From positions 112,739 to 176,738 of the forward strand of contig NZ_CACRYJ010000014.1 of NCBI RefSeq assembly GCF_902703175.1: a DNA stretch of 64,000 nt, given 5' to 3'. Below the pieces are notes generated by a model. It was given only the letters and a program-made list of their open reading frames with translations. It had not been told where the DNA came from and ran no database searches. The translations under genes were made by a program, and so were the position numbers. The DNA is from Occultella aeris (GTDB taxonomy: Bacteria > Actinomycetota > Actinomycetes > Actinomycetales > Beutenbergiaceae). Below, in pieces: positions 50,333-59,871 of the stretch. Within the stretch, counting starts at the first letter, position 1. Every line of letters starts with the position of its first letter.

Positions 50333-51318
50333 CCACGCCCTTGCGGTTCGGCGTCATCGGCGTCGGCACCATCGGCCGGGCCCACCTCAAGCGGCTCCGC
50401 TCCCCGGAGTCCCCGGGCGAGCTGGTCGCCCTCGCGGACGTCTCGGCCGAGGCGGCCGCCGCCGCGGCGCAGGAGTTCGGCACCACGGCCGAGACGCTCG
50501 AGTCCCTGTTCGCCCGGGCGGACGTGGACGCTGTGATCGTCGCGATCCCGTCCGGCCTTCACGCGGATACCACCATCGCTGCCCTCGATGCCGGCAAGCA
50601 CGTGCTCCTCGAGAAGCCGATCGACGTCACGGTCGATGCCGCGGATCGGATCATCGCCGCCGAGGAGCGTTCCGGGAAGACCCTCTCGGTGGTGAGCCAG
50701 CGCCGGTTCGCGGCGGAGAACCAGTTCCTGCGGGAGGCGATCACCGCCGGGCACCTGGGCAAGGTCACCGCTGCGAACATCGAGATCGCGCTCTGGCGCA
50801 CGCAGGAGTACTACGACTCCGGCGCGTGGCGGGGCACTTGGGCGCTCGACGGCGGCGGCGCGCTGATGAACCAGGGCGTGCACCTGGTGGACCTGATCCT
50901 GTGGCTGCTCGGCGACGTCGAGGAGGTGTACGCGCACGGCGGGCTGCTCGCGCACGAACGCATCGAGGTCGAGGACACCATCACGATCACGGCCCGGTTC
51001 GCCGGTGGCGCCCTGCTCACGTTCCTCGCGACCACCACGGCGTACAACAACCTCCCCCTGCGGGTGGCGATCATGGGCGACGGCGGCAGTGCGGTCACGC
51101 TGTCGGAGAAGTTCACGCACTACGAGTCGCGTACCGGGGCGGCGCCGGAGGAGTTCGATGCGGTCGATCAGCAGCTCGGTCAGCTGACCGACTTCGTCAC
51201 CGCCGTCCGCAGCGGCACCAGGCCGCTGGTCACCTCCGTCGAGGCGCGCGCGGCCGTCGCGTTCATCGAGGCCGCCTACACGTCGATGCGCACGGGCGAG
51301 CCGGTCAAGCCGCGATGA
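50329..51318 (+). CDS. Gfo/Idh/MocA-family oxidoreductase
   Basis: A 329-residue canonical member: GVIGVGTIGRAHLKRL, VLLEKPIDVT near 95 and GGGALMNQGVHLVDLILWLLG near 180. Inositol or sugar dehydrogenase activity is likely. It overlaps its upstream neighbour and the SGNH gene downstream by four bases each, so the three are one operon, probably controlled by LacI. Confidence 0.93.
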   Translation: MTTPLRFGVIGVGTIGRAHLKRLRSPESPGELVALADVSAEAAAAAAQEFGTTAETLESLFARADVDAVIVAIPSGLHADTTIAALDAGKHVLLEKPIDVTVDAADRIIAAEERSGKTLSVVSQRRFAAENQFLREAITAGHLGKVTAANIEIALWRTQEYYDSGAWRGTWALDGGGALMNQGVHLVDLILWLLGDVEEVYAHGGLLAHERIEVEDTITITARFAGGALLTFLATTTAYNNLPLRVAIMGDGGSAVTLSEKFTHYESRTGAAPEEFDAVDQQLGQLTDFVTAVRSGTRPLVTSVEARAAVAFIEAAYTSMRTGEPVKPR

Positions 51319-52004
51319 GCGTAGGTCCGGCCGGGCCGACAGGGCAGGCAGGGCCGGCCGACGCGTTGGCGCCTGTGCTGGCGGCGCCCACGCCCCAGGT
51401 GTGGTCATTCATCGGTGACTCGGTGACGGCGGCGAGCTGGCACACCTGGGGCGAGCGCGGCTTCGTGGAGCTCTTCCACGAACGCCTGCGCGAGCTCGGC
51501 CGCACCACCGACGGCGTGGTGAACACGGCCGTGTCCGGCTGGCGGGTCACCGACCTCGCCGAGAACCTGGACGCCGTCTGCCTGCGCTATCGGCCCGACG
51601 TCGTCGTCATCGGCGTCGGGCTGAACGGCACGAAGGGCCTGGCCCACGGCGTCGGCGCGTTCGGACGCGCCTACCGGCAGCTGGTGACGCGGATCCGCCT
51701 GGCGAGCGACGCCGTCGTCGTCCTGGCGACCCCGAACGGCACCCTGCCCACCGGGCCGGAGCACGTGCTGGCCCACCTGGACGCCTACGCCGCGGAGATC
51801 CGCGCCGTCGCTCGGGACCTGGCTGCGCCTCTGGTGGACCATCACGCCGAGTGGCAAGCCACCGATCCGAACACCTGGTACCACTGGCTCGGTCACGGCT
51901 GCCACCCGAACGCCTACGGCCACCGCGCGATGGCCCGCACCATGATGCGGGCCTTCGGGGTGTGGAGCGAGGACGCCAGGAGCAGGCGCCTGACCATTCC
52001 GTGA
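51315..52004 (+). CDS. SGNH/GDSL hydrolase with altered DxxH motif
   Basis: A 229-residue cytosolic SGNH protein. FIGDSVTAASW near residue 32 carries the nucleophile Ser, NTAVSGW block II and GVGLNGTK block III. The last block reads GHGCHPNAYGH: the His is present, but the position usually Asp in DxxH is His. The enzyme could work as a Ser-His dyad. A probable role is deacylating the sugar handled by the neighbouring dehydrogenases. Confidence 0.85.
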   Translation: MSVGPAGPTGQAGPADALAPVLAAPTPQVWSFIGDSVTAASWHTWGERGFVELFHERLRELGRTTDGVVNTAVSGWRVTDLAENLDAVCLRYRPDVVVIGVGLNGTKGLAHGVGAFGRAYRQLVTRIRLASDAVVVLATPNGTLPTGPEHVLAHLDAYAAEIRAVARDLAAPLVDHHAEWQATDPNTWYHWLGHGCHPNAYGHRAMARTMMRAFGVWSEDARSRRLTIP

Positions 52005-52022
52005 TCCGGCGGACCCGCCGGA
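52005..52022. terminator. Strong hairpin between convergent genes
   Basis: TCCGGCGG pairs with CCGCCGGA across a tiny loop, starting at the SGNH stop codon. It lies between convergent genes and could terminate both. Confidence 0.55.
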
Positions 52023-52031
52023 GCCGGCCGG

Positions 52032-52790
52032 CTAGGGGCGCCGTCGCACCCGCCGCATGATCGCCTGCCAGCCACCGAAGGTCAGCACCAGCCCGACCAC
52101 GATCCCGCGGACGATCCACAGGCCCGCCGGCCAGACCACCTCATAGGAACCCGGAATCCCGAGCAGGGCCGCAATGATCTGGCCCAAGCCCGCGCGGCCG
52201 GCCGCCAGCCCGTCGAGGGAGAGCGCCCCGATGATGATCACCGCGGCCAGCGCCAACAGGAAGAAGGACCCGACCCCGATCCTGCCGCCCTCCTTGTCGC
52301 CCCGCGCCCGGGCGATGAGCGCCATCACGAGGTGCGCGAGCGGGAACACCACGAAGAACCACAGCAGGGCACCCATGAGGATCCCGACGTAGGCCAGGAC
52401 GAGCATCCCGCCGAGGGTCCCGACCGCTCCCAAGGGAGTCTCGTAGGCGAAGTACTCCGGATCGTCCAGGACCGCCGGGATGGCACAGGCCACGATGGCC
52501 ACCGGCAGCACGCCGAGCACCCACCAGAGCATCATCCGGTTCAGCGGCCGGTTCGACATGTGCGCCCGGACCACGACCTCGATGATGAGGGCCGACGCCA
52601 CCATCGGGACGCCGAAGATCGCGCCGATCGGCGCGGCGCCGTCGCCCCCTTGCGGCTCGAGCAGGAGCAGCGGCACGGCCGCGATGAGCACGGCGATGAT
52701 CGAGATCACGGCGACGACCGCGATGACCTCCACGCGCTCGTCCGGATCCTCCGAACCGGACACCTCGGATCGCTGACCGACCTCACCCAT
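52032..52790 (-). CDS. Multi-pass membrane protein of unknown function
   Basis: A 252-residue protein with an acidic cytosolic start, then about six hydrophobic segments (for example VIAVVAVISIIAVLIAAVPL and FFLLALAAVIIIGALSL), ending VRRRP. No family motif is recognised. The ATG at 52790 follows GAGGGGG; the frame is open much further upstream, but that part does not look like protein. It follows the ALDH gene on the same strand with a 74-base gap. Confidence 0.8.
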   Translation of the reverse strand: MGEVGQRSEVSGSEDPDERVEVIAVVAVISIIAVLIAAVPLLLLEPQGGDGAAPIGAIFGVPMVASALIIEVVVRAHMSNRPLNRMMLWWVLGVLPVAIVACAIPAVLDDPEYFAYETPLGAVGTLGGMLVLAYVGILMGALLWFFVVFPLAHLVMALIARARGDKEGGRIGVGSFFLLALAAVIIIGALSLDGLAAGRAGLGQIIAALLGIPGSYEVVWPAGLWIVRGIVVGLVLTFGGWQAIMRRVRRRP

Positions 52791-52864
52791 GCTCGCCCCC
52801 TCGCCTCGGCGCCCGATGGTAGCGGGACCGCCCTCCACGCTCGAGGAGTCGGCAGGCCGGCCGG

Positions 52865-54436
52865 TCACCCGAAGTCGATGCCCTGTGCCAGCGGCAGCTC
52901 GGTCGAGTAGTTGATCGTGTTCGTGGCGCGGCGCATGTAGGCCCGCCAGGCGTCGGACCCGGACTCCCGCCCGCCGCCCGTGCTCTTCTCGCCGCCGAAC
53001 GCGCCGCCGATCTCCGCGCCGGAGGTGCCGATGTTGACGTTCGCGATGCCGCAGTCCGAACCGTCGGGCCCGAGGAACCGCTCGGCCTCGCGCTGATCGA
53101 GGGTGAAGATCGACGACGAGAGTCCCTGCGGCACCGCGTTGTGCATCGCGATGGCCTCGTCCAGGTCGGCGTAGGTGAGCACGTAAAGGATCGGCGCGAA
53201 CGTCTCGGTGTGCACGATCGGCGACTGCTCCGGCATCCGCACCAGGGCGGGGGTGACGTACGCGGCGCCGGGCGCGGATGACACGTCGTGGGCCTCGCCA
53301 CCGGTGACGACGGTGCCGCCCTCGGTCCGGGCCTGCTCCAGCGCCGCGAGCATGCGGTCGCGCGCGGCCACCGAGATCAGCGGCCCGACGAGCGTGCCAC
53401 CCTCGCGTGGATCCCCGATCGGCAGGCCGCGGTAGGCGCTCGCGAGCCGCTCGAGCACCTCGTCGACGACCGAGGCGTGCACGATCAGCCGCCGCAACGA
53501 CGTGCACCGCTGCCCCGCGGTCCCGACGGCGGAGAACACCACCCCGCGCACGGTCAGGTCCAGGTCCGCCGACGGCGTCACGATCGCCGCGTTGTTGCCG
53601 CCGAGTTCCAGCAGCGTGCGTCCCATCCGGGCCGCGACGACCGGCGCCACCTCGGTGCCCATCCGCTCCGACCCGGTCGCCGAGAGGAGCGCCACCCTCG
53701 GGTGCGCGACCAACGCCGCACCGGTCTCGCGCCCGCCGAGGATCACCGTGGCGAGGCCCTCCGGGGCGCCGTGCTCGGCGGCGGCACGGCGCAGCAGGGC
53801 GGTCGCCCCGAGCGCGGTCAGCGGTGCGGTCTCGGACGGCTTCCAGACCACCGGGTCACCGCACACGAGCGCCACCGCCGTGTTCCACGCCCACACGGCC
53901 GCCGGGAAGTTGAACGCGCTGATGATGCCGACCACGCCGAGCGGGTGCCAGGTCTCCATCAGCCGGTGCCCGGCGCGTTCGGACGGCATCGTGCGACCCT
54001 CGAGCTGGCGGGACAGCCCGACGGCGAGGTCGCAGATGTCGATCATCTCCTGCACCTCGCCGAGTGCCTCGGCGGTGATCTTGCCAGCCTCGAGCGTGAC
54101 CAGGGTGGCCAGGTCCGCCTTGTGCTCACGGAGCAGGTCACCGAAGCGGCGTACGAGCGCGCCCCGTGCCGGGGCCGGCACCATCCGCCAGGCCGTGAAC
54201 GCCTCGTGCGCGGCCTCGACGGCGGCGTCCACGTCCACGGGCGACGTCACCGGGAGGGGGAACAGCGCCCGCCCGGACACCGGTGACGTCGGCGTGAAGG
54301 AGGCTGCGCCGTCGGGCGTCGACGGCAGCTGCGCGCCGAGCCGGCGCAGTGCCTCGAGGGCCTGGTCGCGCGGGTCCGGCAGGTCGGTGCCCGCGTCCTC
54401 GAGGTGCCCGACGGCGGGGGTGGCGTTCGTGGTCAT
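52865..54436 (-). CDS. ALDH7-family aldehyde dehydrogenase (piperideine-6-carboxylate / aminoadipate semialdehyde type)
   Basis: A 523-residue NAD-dependent dehydrogenase of the antiquitin (ALDH7) branch. The general-base Glu is in LLELGGNN near 277 and the nucleophile Cys in GTAGQRCTSLRR near 311. The branch-specific C-terminal block GGAFGGEKSTGGGRESGSD is near 480. It likely oxidises 2-aminoadipate semialdehyde to 2-aminoadipate in lysine catabolism. The ATG overlaps the stop of the HglS-type gene by four bases, which strengthens the assignment. Confidence 0.92.
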   Translation of the reverse strand: MTTNATPAVGHLEDAGTDLPDPRDQALEALRRLGAQLPSTPDGAASFTPTSPVSGRALFPLPVTSPVDVDAAVEAAHEAFTAWRMVPAPARGALVRRFGDLLREHKADLATLVTLEAGKITAEALGEVQEMIDICDLAVGLSRQLEGRTMPSERAGHRLMETWHPLGVVGIISAFNFPAAVWAWNTAVALVCGDPVVWKPSETAPLTALGATALLRRAAAEHGAPEGLATVILGGRETGAALVAHPRVALLSATGSERMGTEVAPVVAARMGRTLLELGGNNAAIVTPSADLDLTVRGVVFSAVGTAGQRCTSLRRLIVHASVVDEVLERLASAYRGLPIGDPREGGTLVGPLISVAARDRMLAALEQARTEGGTVVTGGEAHDVSSAPGAAYVTPALVRMPEQSPIVHTETFAPILYVLTYADLDEAIAMHNAVPQGLSSSIFTLDQREAERFLGPDGSDCGIANVNIGTSGAEIGGAFGGEKSTGGGRESGSDAWRAYMRRATNTINYSTELPLAQGIDFG

Positions 54437-55890
54437 CGTGGTCCTTCGGTGAGGCGGGCGCGGGAGGCCTCGCTCTGTGCGGCGTACAGGTCGAACGGGT
54501 CGAGGAGGTCGCGGCCGAGCGCTCCGGCCAACCAGTCCGCGTCGAGTGTCGCAGCCTCCTGGGTGCTGTCCTTCGCGCCGCGGTCGGTGAGGTTGGAGGC
54601 GAAGATGCCCGCGGCCGAGGCGGGCAGGAAGTCCTCGTAGACGATCGGGGTGCGGGCGCCGACAGTGCCGTCTGAGTTGTAGGTGTCGTAGGTGAAGTGG
54701 GCGAGGCCCTCCTCGTCGAGCTCGGCCTCGGTGCGGGGGAAGTCGCGCGCCCAGATCTCGCGGAGGATCTCCTGTCGGCGGACGGCCGCGGCGCTGCCGG
54801 CGGCGCCCACGGGGCCGCCCGCCGCGCCGGGCATCCTCGCCGCACCGCCGCCCCCCGCGCCCCTGCCCCCTGTGCCGCCAACGCGGGGCGCCCCGGCCAC
54901 CGCGTCGGGTTCACCGCTCGCCTCGGCGCGTTCGCGAGCCTCGACGATCGCGGCGTCGTAGCGTGCCCGCCCGGCGCGGGTGAGCGCGATGCCGCGCGCC
55001 TCGACCTCCCCGAACCGGACCCGCAGCGCGTCGGTGACGATCTCGCCGTCGGGCATCCGGAACGCGCGCGGCTCCGCGAGCGCGCGGAAGGAGGTCTGGC
55101 GCAGCAGCAGGTCCGGGCCGTCCCACCGCGGCGGGCCCTGGATGTCGTCAATCATCGTGATGCCGCGCTCCGACATCCGCTCGTAGAGCGCGTCGATGTC
55201 GAGCACCCGCGGGGTGAGGTGGTTGATGTGGGTACTGGCGACGCCACCGATGTCCGCGGCGACGGCCGAGACCCGTTCCAGCTCGGTGTACCAGGCGCGA
55301 TCCACCGGTTCGGGCGAGAGTTCGAACGTCGCGGTGGCCAGGTGCAGGAACTCCTCGGCGTCCGCGGAGTCGAGTCCACCGTTCGCCTCGGCGCGGTCGG
55401 AGAGCGCGAGCAGGTCCGGGGAGAAGATGCGGCGACGGCCCAGGAACTCCTCGATCCGGGCCTGCAGGTCGGCCGAGAAGAACCGCCGGTCCCCCGGGGT
55501 CAGCACCGAGGTGAACACCCGGAACGGGTTGCGCGCGAGCTCCTCGGCGTCGACCGGCCGGAACGCCGTCGACACCACCGGGATGGCGCTGGAGCCGGCG
55601 TCGCGCAGGTCGTAGAACCCCACCGGGTACATGCCGATGGCACCGAACACCCGCGCCACCTGGCTCAGCTCGACGGGGGTGCCGAGCCGGATCGCGCCGT
55701 GCCGCTCCGCGGTCACCCGGTCGATGCTGCCCAGCCGCTGCGCCGCGGCGGGATCCGCCGCCATCACGTCGGAGTTCACCTCGTGGGCGACGTCCAGCAG
55801 CGTCGTGTAGGCGGGGACCTCGCGGCCGTACATGTCGGAGAGAGTGCGTGCGAACGCCGCCCGCAGCTCCCAGGTGACCAGCTCCGGCAC
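54433..55890 (-). CDS. hglS: 2-oxoadipate dioxygenase/decarboxylase, HglS type (DUF1338)
   Basis: A 485-residue non-heme iron enzyme of the former DUF1338 family, which converts 2-oxoadipate to D-2-hydroxyglutarate. Hallmarks are HINHLTPRVLDID near 225 with the metal His, and LLRQTSFRALAEPRAF near 265. A Gly/Ala/Pro-rich insert of about 40 residues near 335-375 interrupts the usual sequence. GAGGCGGGC precedes the GTG start. With the coupled ALDH7 gene it covers two steps of lysine breakdown; the aminotransferase step is not in the window. Confidence 0.9.
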   Translation of the reverse strand: MPELVTWELRAAFARTLSDMYGREVPAYTTLLDVAHEVNSDVMAADPAAAQRLGSIDRVTAERHGAIRLGTPVELSQVARVFGAIGMYPVGFYDLRDAGSSAIPVVSTAFRPVDAEELARNPFRVFTSVLTPGDRRFFSADLQARIEEFLGRRRIFSPDLLALSDRAEANGGLDSADAEEFLHLATATFELSPEPVDRAWYTELERVSAVAADIGGVASTHINHLTPRVLDIDALYERMSERGITMIDDIQGPPRWDGPDLLLRQTSFRALAEPRAFRMPDGEIVTDALRVRFGEVEARGIALTRAGRARYDAAIVEARERAEASGEPDAVAGAPRVGGTGGRGAGGGGAARMPGAAGGPVGAAGSAAAVRRQEILREIWARDFPRTEAELDEEGLAHFTYDTYNSDGTVGARTPIVYEDFLPASAAGIFASNLTDRGAKDSTQEAATLDADWLAGALGRDLLDPFDLYAAQSEASRARLTEGPR

Positions 55891-56001
55891 GCCCGCCTCC
55901 TCGCCTCGACGCCAGCCCTCAGGCTAGTCGAGATCTCACCATGCGGACAGCCGTCGCGGCCGCAGGAGCCGCTGGCCCGGTCACCGCAGGACCACTCGTC
56001 G

Positions 56002-56955
56002 TCAGCCCAGGGAGTCGGACCAGGAGTCGATCAACGCGAACAGGTCGAGCTGGAACGCGGCGTCCCGGGCGATCAGGAAGCCGAGGATGCCCATGATCCA
56101 GGCCATGGTCTCCCCCGCAGACCTCGCCATCCAGTCCGAGAGCCGCTGCAGCACCGGCTCGACCGCACGGCGGGCCAGGACCCGCCCGGCGAGGAGCACC
56201 AGCGCCGGTGTGATCATCACGAGGCAGTAGCCCGCGAGCACCAGGACCCGCTCGGGCCCGGCGAGGTCGGCCCCGGTGATGAGGCCGATCGCGCCGAGGT
56301 AGGGCAGCATCGTCGCGACCTCGAGGACCGCGGCGCCGAGCGCGAGCCCCATCAGGGCCAGGTAGCCGCCCCGGCCCTCGGTGGCCACGGTGCGTTCGCG
56401 CCAGCGGGCCAGCCGGCCGGTCAGCGCCGGGGCCGTCTGGTCGGCGCCGACACCCGGCGCCGTGCCGGCCGAGGCAGCGGCGGCGGCGGCGGTCCAGACT
56501 CCACCCTCAGCGCCGCCGGCTCCCGCACGACCAGCACGCGCACCCATACCCGTTCCGGACCCACTCGCACCAGCGCCGCCCTCGGCGGCGGCTCCTGCCG
56601 ACCGACCACTCACGGCGACACCGCCCGCCCCGGCCGCAGCGCCGCCGTCGGACGTCTTCTTCTTCCGCCCGACGAAGAACGAGCCCACGAACAGCGCCAC
56701 CCCCACGGCGAGCTGCACCCAGAGCAGCACCGGCGAGTCCGACTCCATGATCGAGGCCAGCCCGCTCGCACCGGCCAACAGCGCCAGGCCGACGCCGAAG
56801 TAGAACACCGCGACCGTCGCGACGAACACGATCACCCGCTGCGCACGCAGGCGGCCGGGCGCGAGCATCAGCCAGATCGGGATCAACAGGGTGCCGAAAC
56901 TCGTGGAGTCGATGAGCGCGAGGACCGCGAGCGGGCCGAGCAAGGAGAGTGACAT
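56002..56955 (-). CDS. GAP-family (Sap, LysE-like) membrane protein
   Basis: A 317-residue inner-membrane protein resembling the actinobacterial GAP/Sap proteins of the LysE exporter superfamily. Three N-terminal helices start with LLGPLAVLALIDSTSFGTLL. A cytosolic linker of about 90 residues rich in Gly, Ala and Ser follows (GAGASGSGTGMGARAGRAG region), then three more helices. The linker is much longer than usual. The ATG at 56955 has a weak GGTGATGG upstream. The cargo is unknown, possibly a lipid or small molecule. Confidence 0.82.
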   Translation of the reverse strand: MSLSLLGPLAVLALIDSTSFGTLLIPIWLMLAPGRLRAQRVIVFVATVAVFYFGVGLALLAGASGLASIMESDSPVLLWVQLAVGVALFVGSFFVGRKKKTSDGGAAAGAGGVAVSGRSAGAAAEGGAGASGSGTGMGARAGRAGAGGAEGGVWTAAAAAASAGTAPGVGADQTAPALTGRLARWRERTVATEGRGGYLALMGLALGAAVLEVATMLPYLGAIGLITGADLAGPERVLVLAGYCLVMITPALVLLAGRVLARRAVEPVLQRLSDWMARSAGETMAWIMGILGFLIARDAAFQLDLFALIDSWSDSLG

Positions 56956-57075
56956 GCCATCACCCTGGAGCCCGCCCACCCCGGCCACATCGGGCAAAGG
57001 CAGGTCAGTGGCCTCAGCCCTTCGATGGAGATTCTCCCGCGTGCGACCCTTCACCTTCGGTGCCACGCTCGTCTG

Positions 57076-58551
57076 ATGACGGATGAGGACACCGCCACGG
57101 CGCCGGCTGCCGCACCGACGCGTACGTTCTTCGGACACCCCTGGGGGCTGGCGAACCTGGCCGGCGTCGAGATGTGGGAGCGGTTCAGCTTCTACGGGAT
57201 GCAGGGCATCCTCGTCTACTACCTGTACTACTCCGCGACCGAGGGCGGTCTCGGGCTGACGAAGGCCGAGGCGACCTCGATCGTGGGTGCGTACGGCGGC
57301 CTGGTCTACCTCTCCTCGATCCTCGGCGCGTGGGTCGCGGACCGGCTGCTCGGCGCCGAACGCACCCTGCTCAGCGCCGCCGTGCTGATCATGTGCGGGC
57401 ACATCGCGTTGGCGGTCGTGCCGGAGTTCATCGGCGTGGGCATCGGCCTGATCTGCATCGCGCTCGGCTCCGGCACGCTGAAGGCGACCACCAGCTCGGT
57501 GCTCGGCGACATGTACACCAAGGAGGACACGCGCCGCGACGCCGGGTTCTCCATCTACTACATGGGCGTGAACCTGGGCGCCCTGCTCGGGCCGCTGCTG
57601 ACCGGGCTCGTCTGGAAGATGCAGGGATTCCACTGGGGGTTCGGGCTCGCCGCGCTCGGCATGGCGGCCGGGCTGATCCAGTACCTGTTGCTGCGCCGGT
57701 CCACGATCGGTGATGCCGGCAAGGTAGTGACGAACCCCCTGGACCGACGGGGCCGGATCCGGTACCTCGGCATTGCGATCGGCGCGGTCGTCGTCATCGC
57801 GATCCTCGCCCTGGCCGGTGCGATCACGGCCGGCAACCTGTCCACGATCGTGGTCGTGGTGACCCTGGCCGCGACGATCGCGCTGTTCGCGATCATCCTG
57901 AGCTCGTCGCGGCTCAGCGACGTCGAACGCAGCCGGGTGATCTCCTTCATCCCGATGTTCGTCGCGAGCGCGGCGTTCTGGTCCCTGTTCCAGCAGCAGT
58001 TCACCGTGGTGGCCGTGTACTCCGACGAGCGGCTGAACCGTGAGGTCTTCGGCTGGGTGATGCCGCCGAGCTGGATCCAGTCGATCAACCCGATCTTCAT
58101 CATCATCTTCGCCGGTGTGTTCGCGGCGATGTGGCAGCGGATGGGACCGCGGCAGCCGACCAGCCCGTGGAAGTTCGCCATCGGCACGGTCGTGATGGGG
58201 ATCGCGTTCCTGCTGTTCATCCCGTTCGCGGGCGGCGGCCCGAACAGCACGCCGCTGCTGTGGCTGGTGCTGATCCTGTTCCTGTTCACGATCGCAGAGC
58301 TGTGCTTGTCGCCGGTGGGCCAGTCGCTGTCCACGAAGCTGGCGCCCGACGCGTTCCACACGCAGATGATCGCGCTGTTCTTCATGTCGATCGCGGTCGG
58401 CTCCGCGGCCGCCGGTGCGCTCGCCACGTTCTACGACACGGACAACGAGACCCCGTACTTCCTGGTGCTCGGTGGCGCGTCGATCCTGATCGGGGTGATC
58501 GTGGCGGCGATGAACAAGTGGATCACGAAGATGATGGCCGGCATCCACTAG
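57076..58551 (+). CDS. POT-family proton-dependent peptide transporter
   Basis: A 491-residue major-facilitator protein importing di- and tripeptides with protons. The POT signature EMWERFSFYGMQGILVYYL near residue 33 includes the E-x2-E-R-F motif, and the second family block FSIYYMGVNLGALLGPLL is near 160. Helix count is consistent with 14. The ATG at 57076 has no ribosome site and sits 6 bases after CACGCT, a possible -10, so the mRNA may be leaderless. Confidence 0.95.
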   Translation: MTDEDTATAPAAAPTRTFFGHPWGLANLAGVEMWERFSFYGMQGILVYYLYYSATEGGLGLTKAEATSIVGAYGGLVYLSSILGAWVADRLLGAERTLLSAAVLIMCGHIALAVVPEFIGVGIGLICIALGSGTLKATTSSVLGDMYTKEDTRRDAGFSIYYMGVNLGALLGPLLTGLVWKMQGFHWGFGLAALGMAAGLIQYLLLRRSTIGDAGKVVTNPLDRRGRIRYLGIAIGAVVVIAILALAGAITAGNLSTIVVVVTLAATIALFAIILSSSRLSDVERSRVISFIPMFVASAAFWSLFQQQFTVVAVYSDERLNREVFGWVMPPSWIQSINPIFIIIFAGVFAAMWQRMGPRQPTSPWKFAIGTVVMGIAFLLFIPFAGGGPNSTPLLWLVLILFLFTIAELCLSPVGQSLSTKLAPDAFHTQMIALFFMSIAVGSAAAGALATFYDTDNETPYFLVLGGASILIGVIVAAMNKWITKMMAGIH

Positions 58552-58602
58552 CTCCATCCTTCGACTGATCCTCGCGCGGCCGGCGTGTGCTGGGATGGCC
58601 GG

Positions 58603-59871
58603 GTGGCACTCCTGATCGAACTCTGGCGCTGGCTGCGGGCGACGCCCCGCCGGCGGGACGTCAGCGACGCCGTCGCTGTGCTGATCGTCGGGCTGTCACT
58701 GATCCTCGCCGACCTCATGCCGACGCTCACCGATCTGCCGACCACGCCGGTGCCGGCGCCCTGGCACGCCATCCCGCTGGTGGTCGGCGCCGCCATCATG
58801 CTCGGCAAGCGGCGACACCCGATCGCCGCCCTGATCGCGGGGGCCGCGGTGCTGGCGGTGGACACCGTGATGGGCCTGAGCCTTGGGGTGATGCTGGTCT
58901 TCATCGACCTGCTGTACAGCGCCGCCCTGTTCGCGTCGGCTCGCGCGGTCCGGGTGCTCCTGACGACGGCGGCGGCGATCATCGCCGGCTCGGCACTCGC
59001 GGCGTGGGTGGCCTCCGGGGACCCGCGGCTCGGCTTCTTCATTGGTCTGCAGGCGTTCGCATTGCTCGCGACACCGATCTGGTGGGGCACGTCCGTGCGC
59101 CAGCAGAAGGAGCTGGCCGACCTCGCTCACGAGCGGGTGGCCGACGCCGAGCGTCTCGCGCTGCTACGCCAGGCCGAGCGCCTGCGCGACGAGCGCGAGC
59201 GGATGGCTCGCGACCTGCATGACGCGATCTCGGGGAACCTGTCCGCGATCGCGATCACCACCGAGGCGGCACTGGCAAGGCCCGACGGCGGAGCGGACCG
59301 GGCCGCGCTGCTCGCCGCCCGAAGGTCGTCGGTTGCGGCGCTGACGGAGATGCGCTCGATGATCACGCTCCTGCGGGCCGGCGACGAGCCCGAGCTCGCG
59401 CCCGCACGGCTGAGCGACCCCGTCGAGCTCGCCGGGCTCGGCGTGGCGCACGGTCTGAATCTGACGCTGCCGGCGCGGTTCGGCGCCGACGGTCTGCCCG
59501 CCGCCGTCGATCAGGCCGGCTTCCGGATCCTGCAGGAGGCCCTGACGAATGCGACCAAACATGGCGCCGGTCGTGTCGAGGCCCGGCTGACCGACGACGA
59601 TGGCACGCTCGTGATCGAGGTGAGCAACGCCGTCGGGCCGGCTCGCCGAGGCGACGCGCCCGGCTACGGGCTCGAGATCATGGCCGAACGCGCCACCGCC
59701 GTCGGCGGCTCGTGCCGGGCCGGGCCCGACGGCGGACGCTGGCTCGTGCAGGCACGGTTGCCCGCCGTGGCGGTCGACCCGGCCGACCGCCCGCTCGCCG
59801 CGACCACGCCGGGCGAGCCGACGCCGTCGGGCATTCGCAACGGTGACCACACCAGCAGGGAGCACCCATGA
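58603..59871 (+). CDS. Sensor histidine kinase, NarL/DesK (HisKA_3) type
   Basis: A 422-residue membrane kinase. Four to five helices span residues 20-160, then a coiled-coil linker rich in Arg/Glu. The dimerisation box [17 protein letters not shown] carries the phospho-acceptor His near 206, and the HATPase_c domain has the N box [13 protein letters not shown] near 310 and the G box APGYGLEIM near 365. GTG 58603 is preferred; GTG 58585 is possible. The stop overlaps the response-regulator ATG by four bases. The signal is unknown. Confidence 0.93.
   Translation: MALLIELWRWLRATPRRRDVSDAVAVLIVGLSLILADLMPTLTDLPTTPVPAPWHAIPLVVGAAIMLGKRRHPIAALIAGAAVLAVDTVMGLSLGVMLVFIDLLYSAALFASARAVRVLLTTAAAIIAGSALAAWVASGDPRLGFFIGLQAFALLATPIWWGTSVRQQKELADLAHERVADAERLALLRQAERLRDERERMARDLHDAISGNLSAIAITTEAALARPDGGADRAALLAARRSSVAALTEMRSMITLLRAGDEPELAPARLSDPVELAGLGVAHGLNLTLPARFGADGLPAAVDQAGFRILQEALTNATKHGAGRVEARLTDDDGTLVIEVSNAVGPARRGDAPGYGLEIMAERATAVGGSCRAGPDGGRWLVQARLPAVAVDPADRPLAATTPGEPTPSGIRNGDHTSREHP

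Noticed and set aside
56956..58557. Upstream extension of the GAP-family frame
   Set aside because: It runs antisense to the POT transporter and has shadow-frame composition; the membrane protein begins at 56955.
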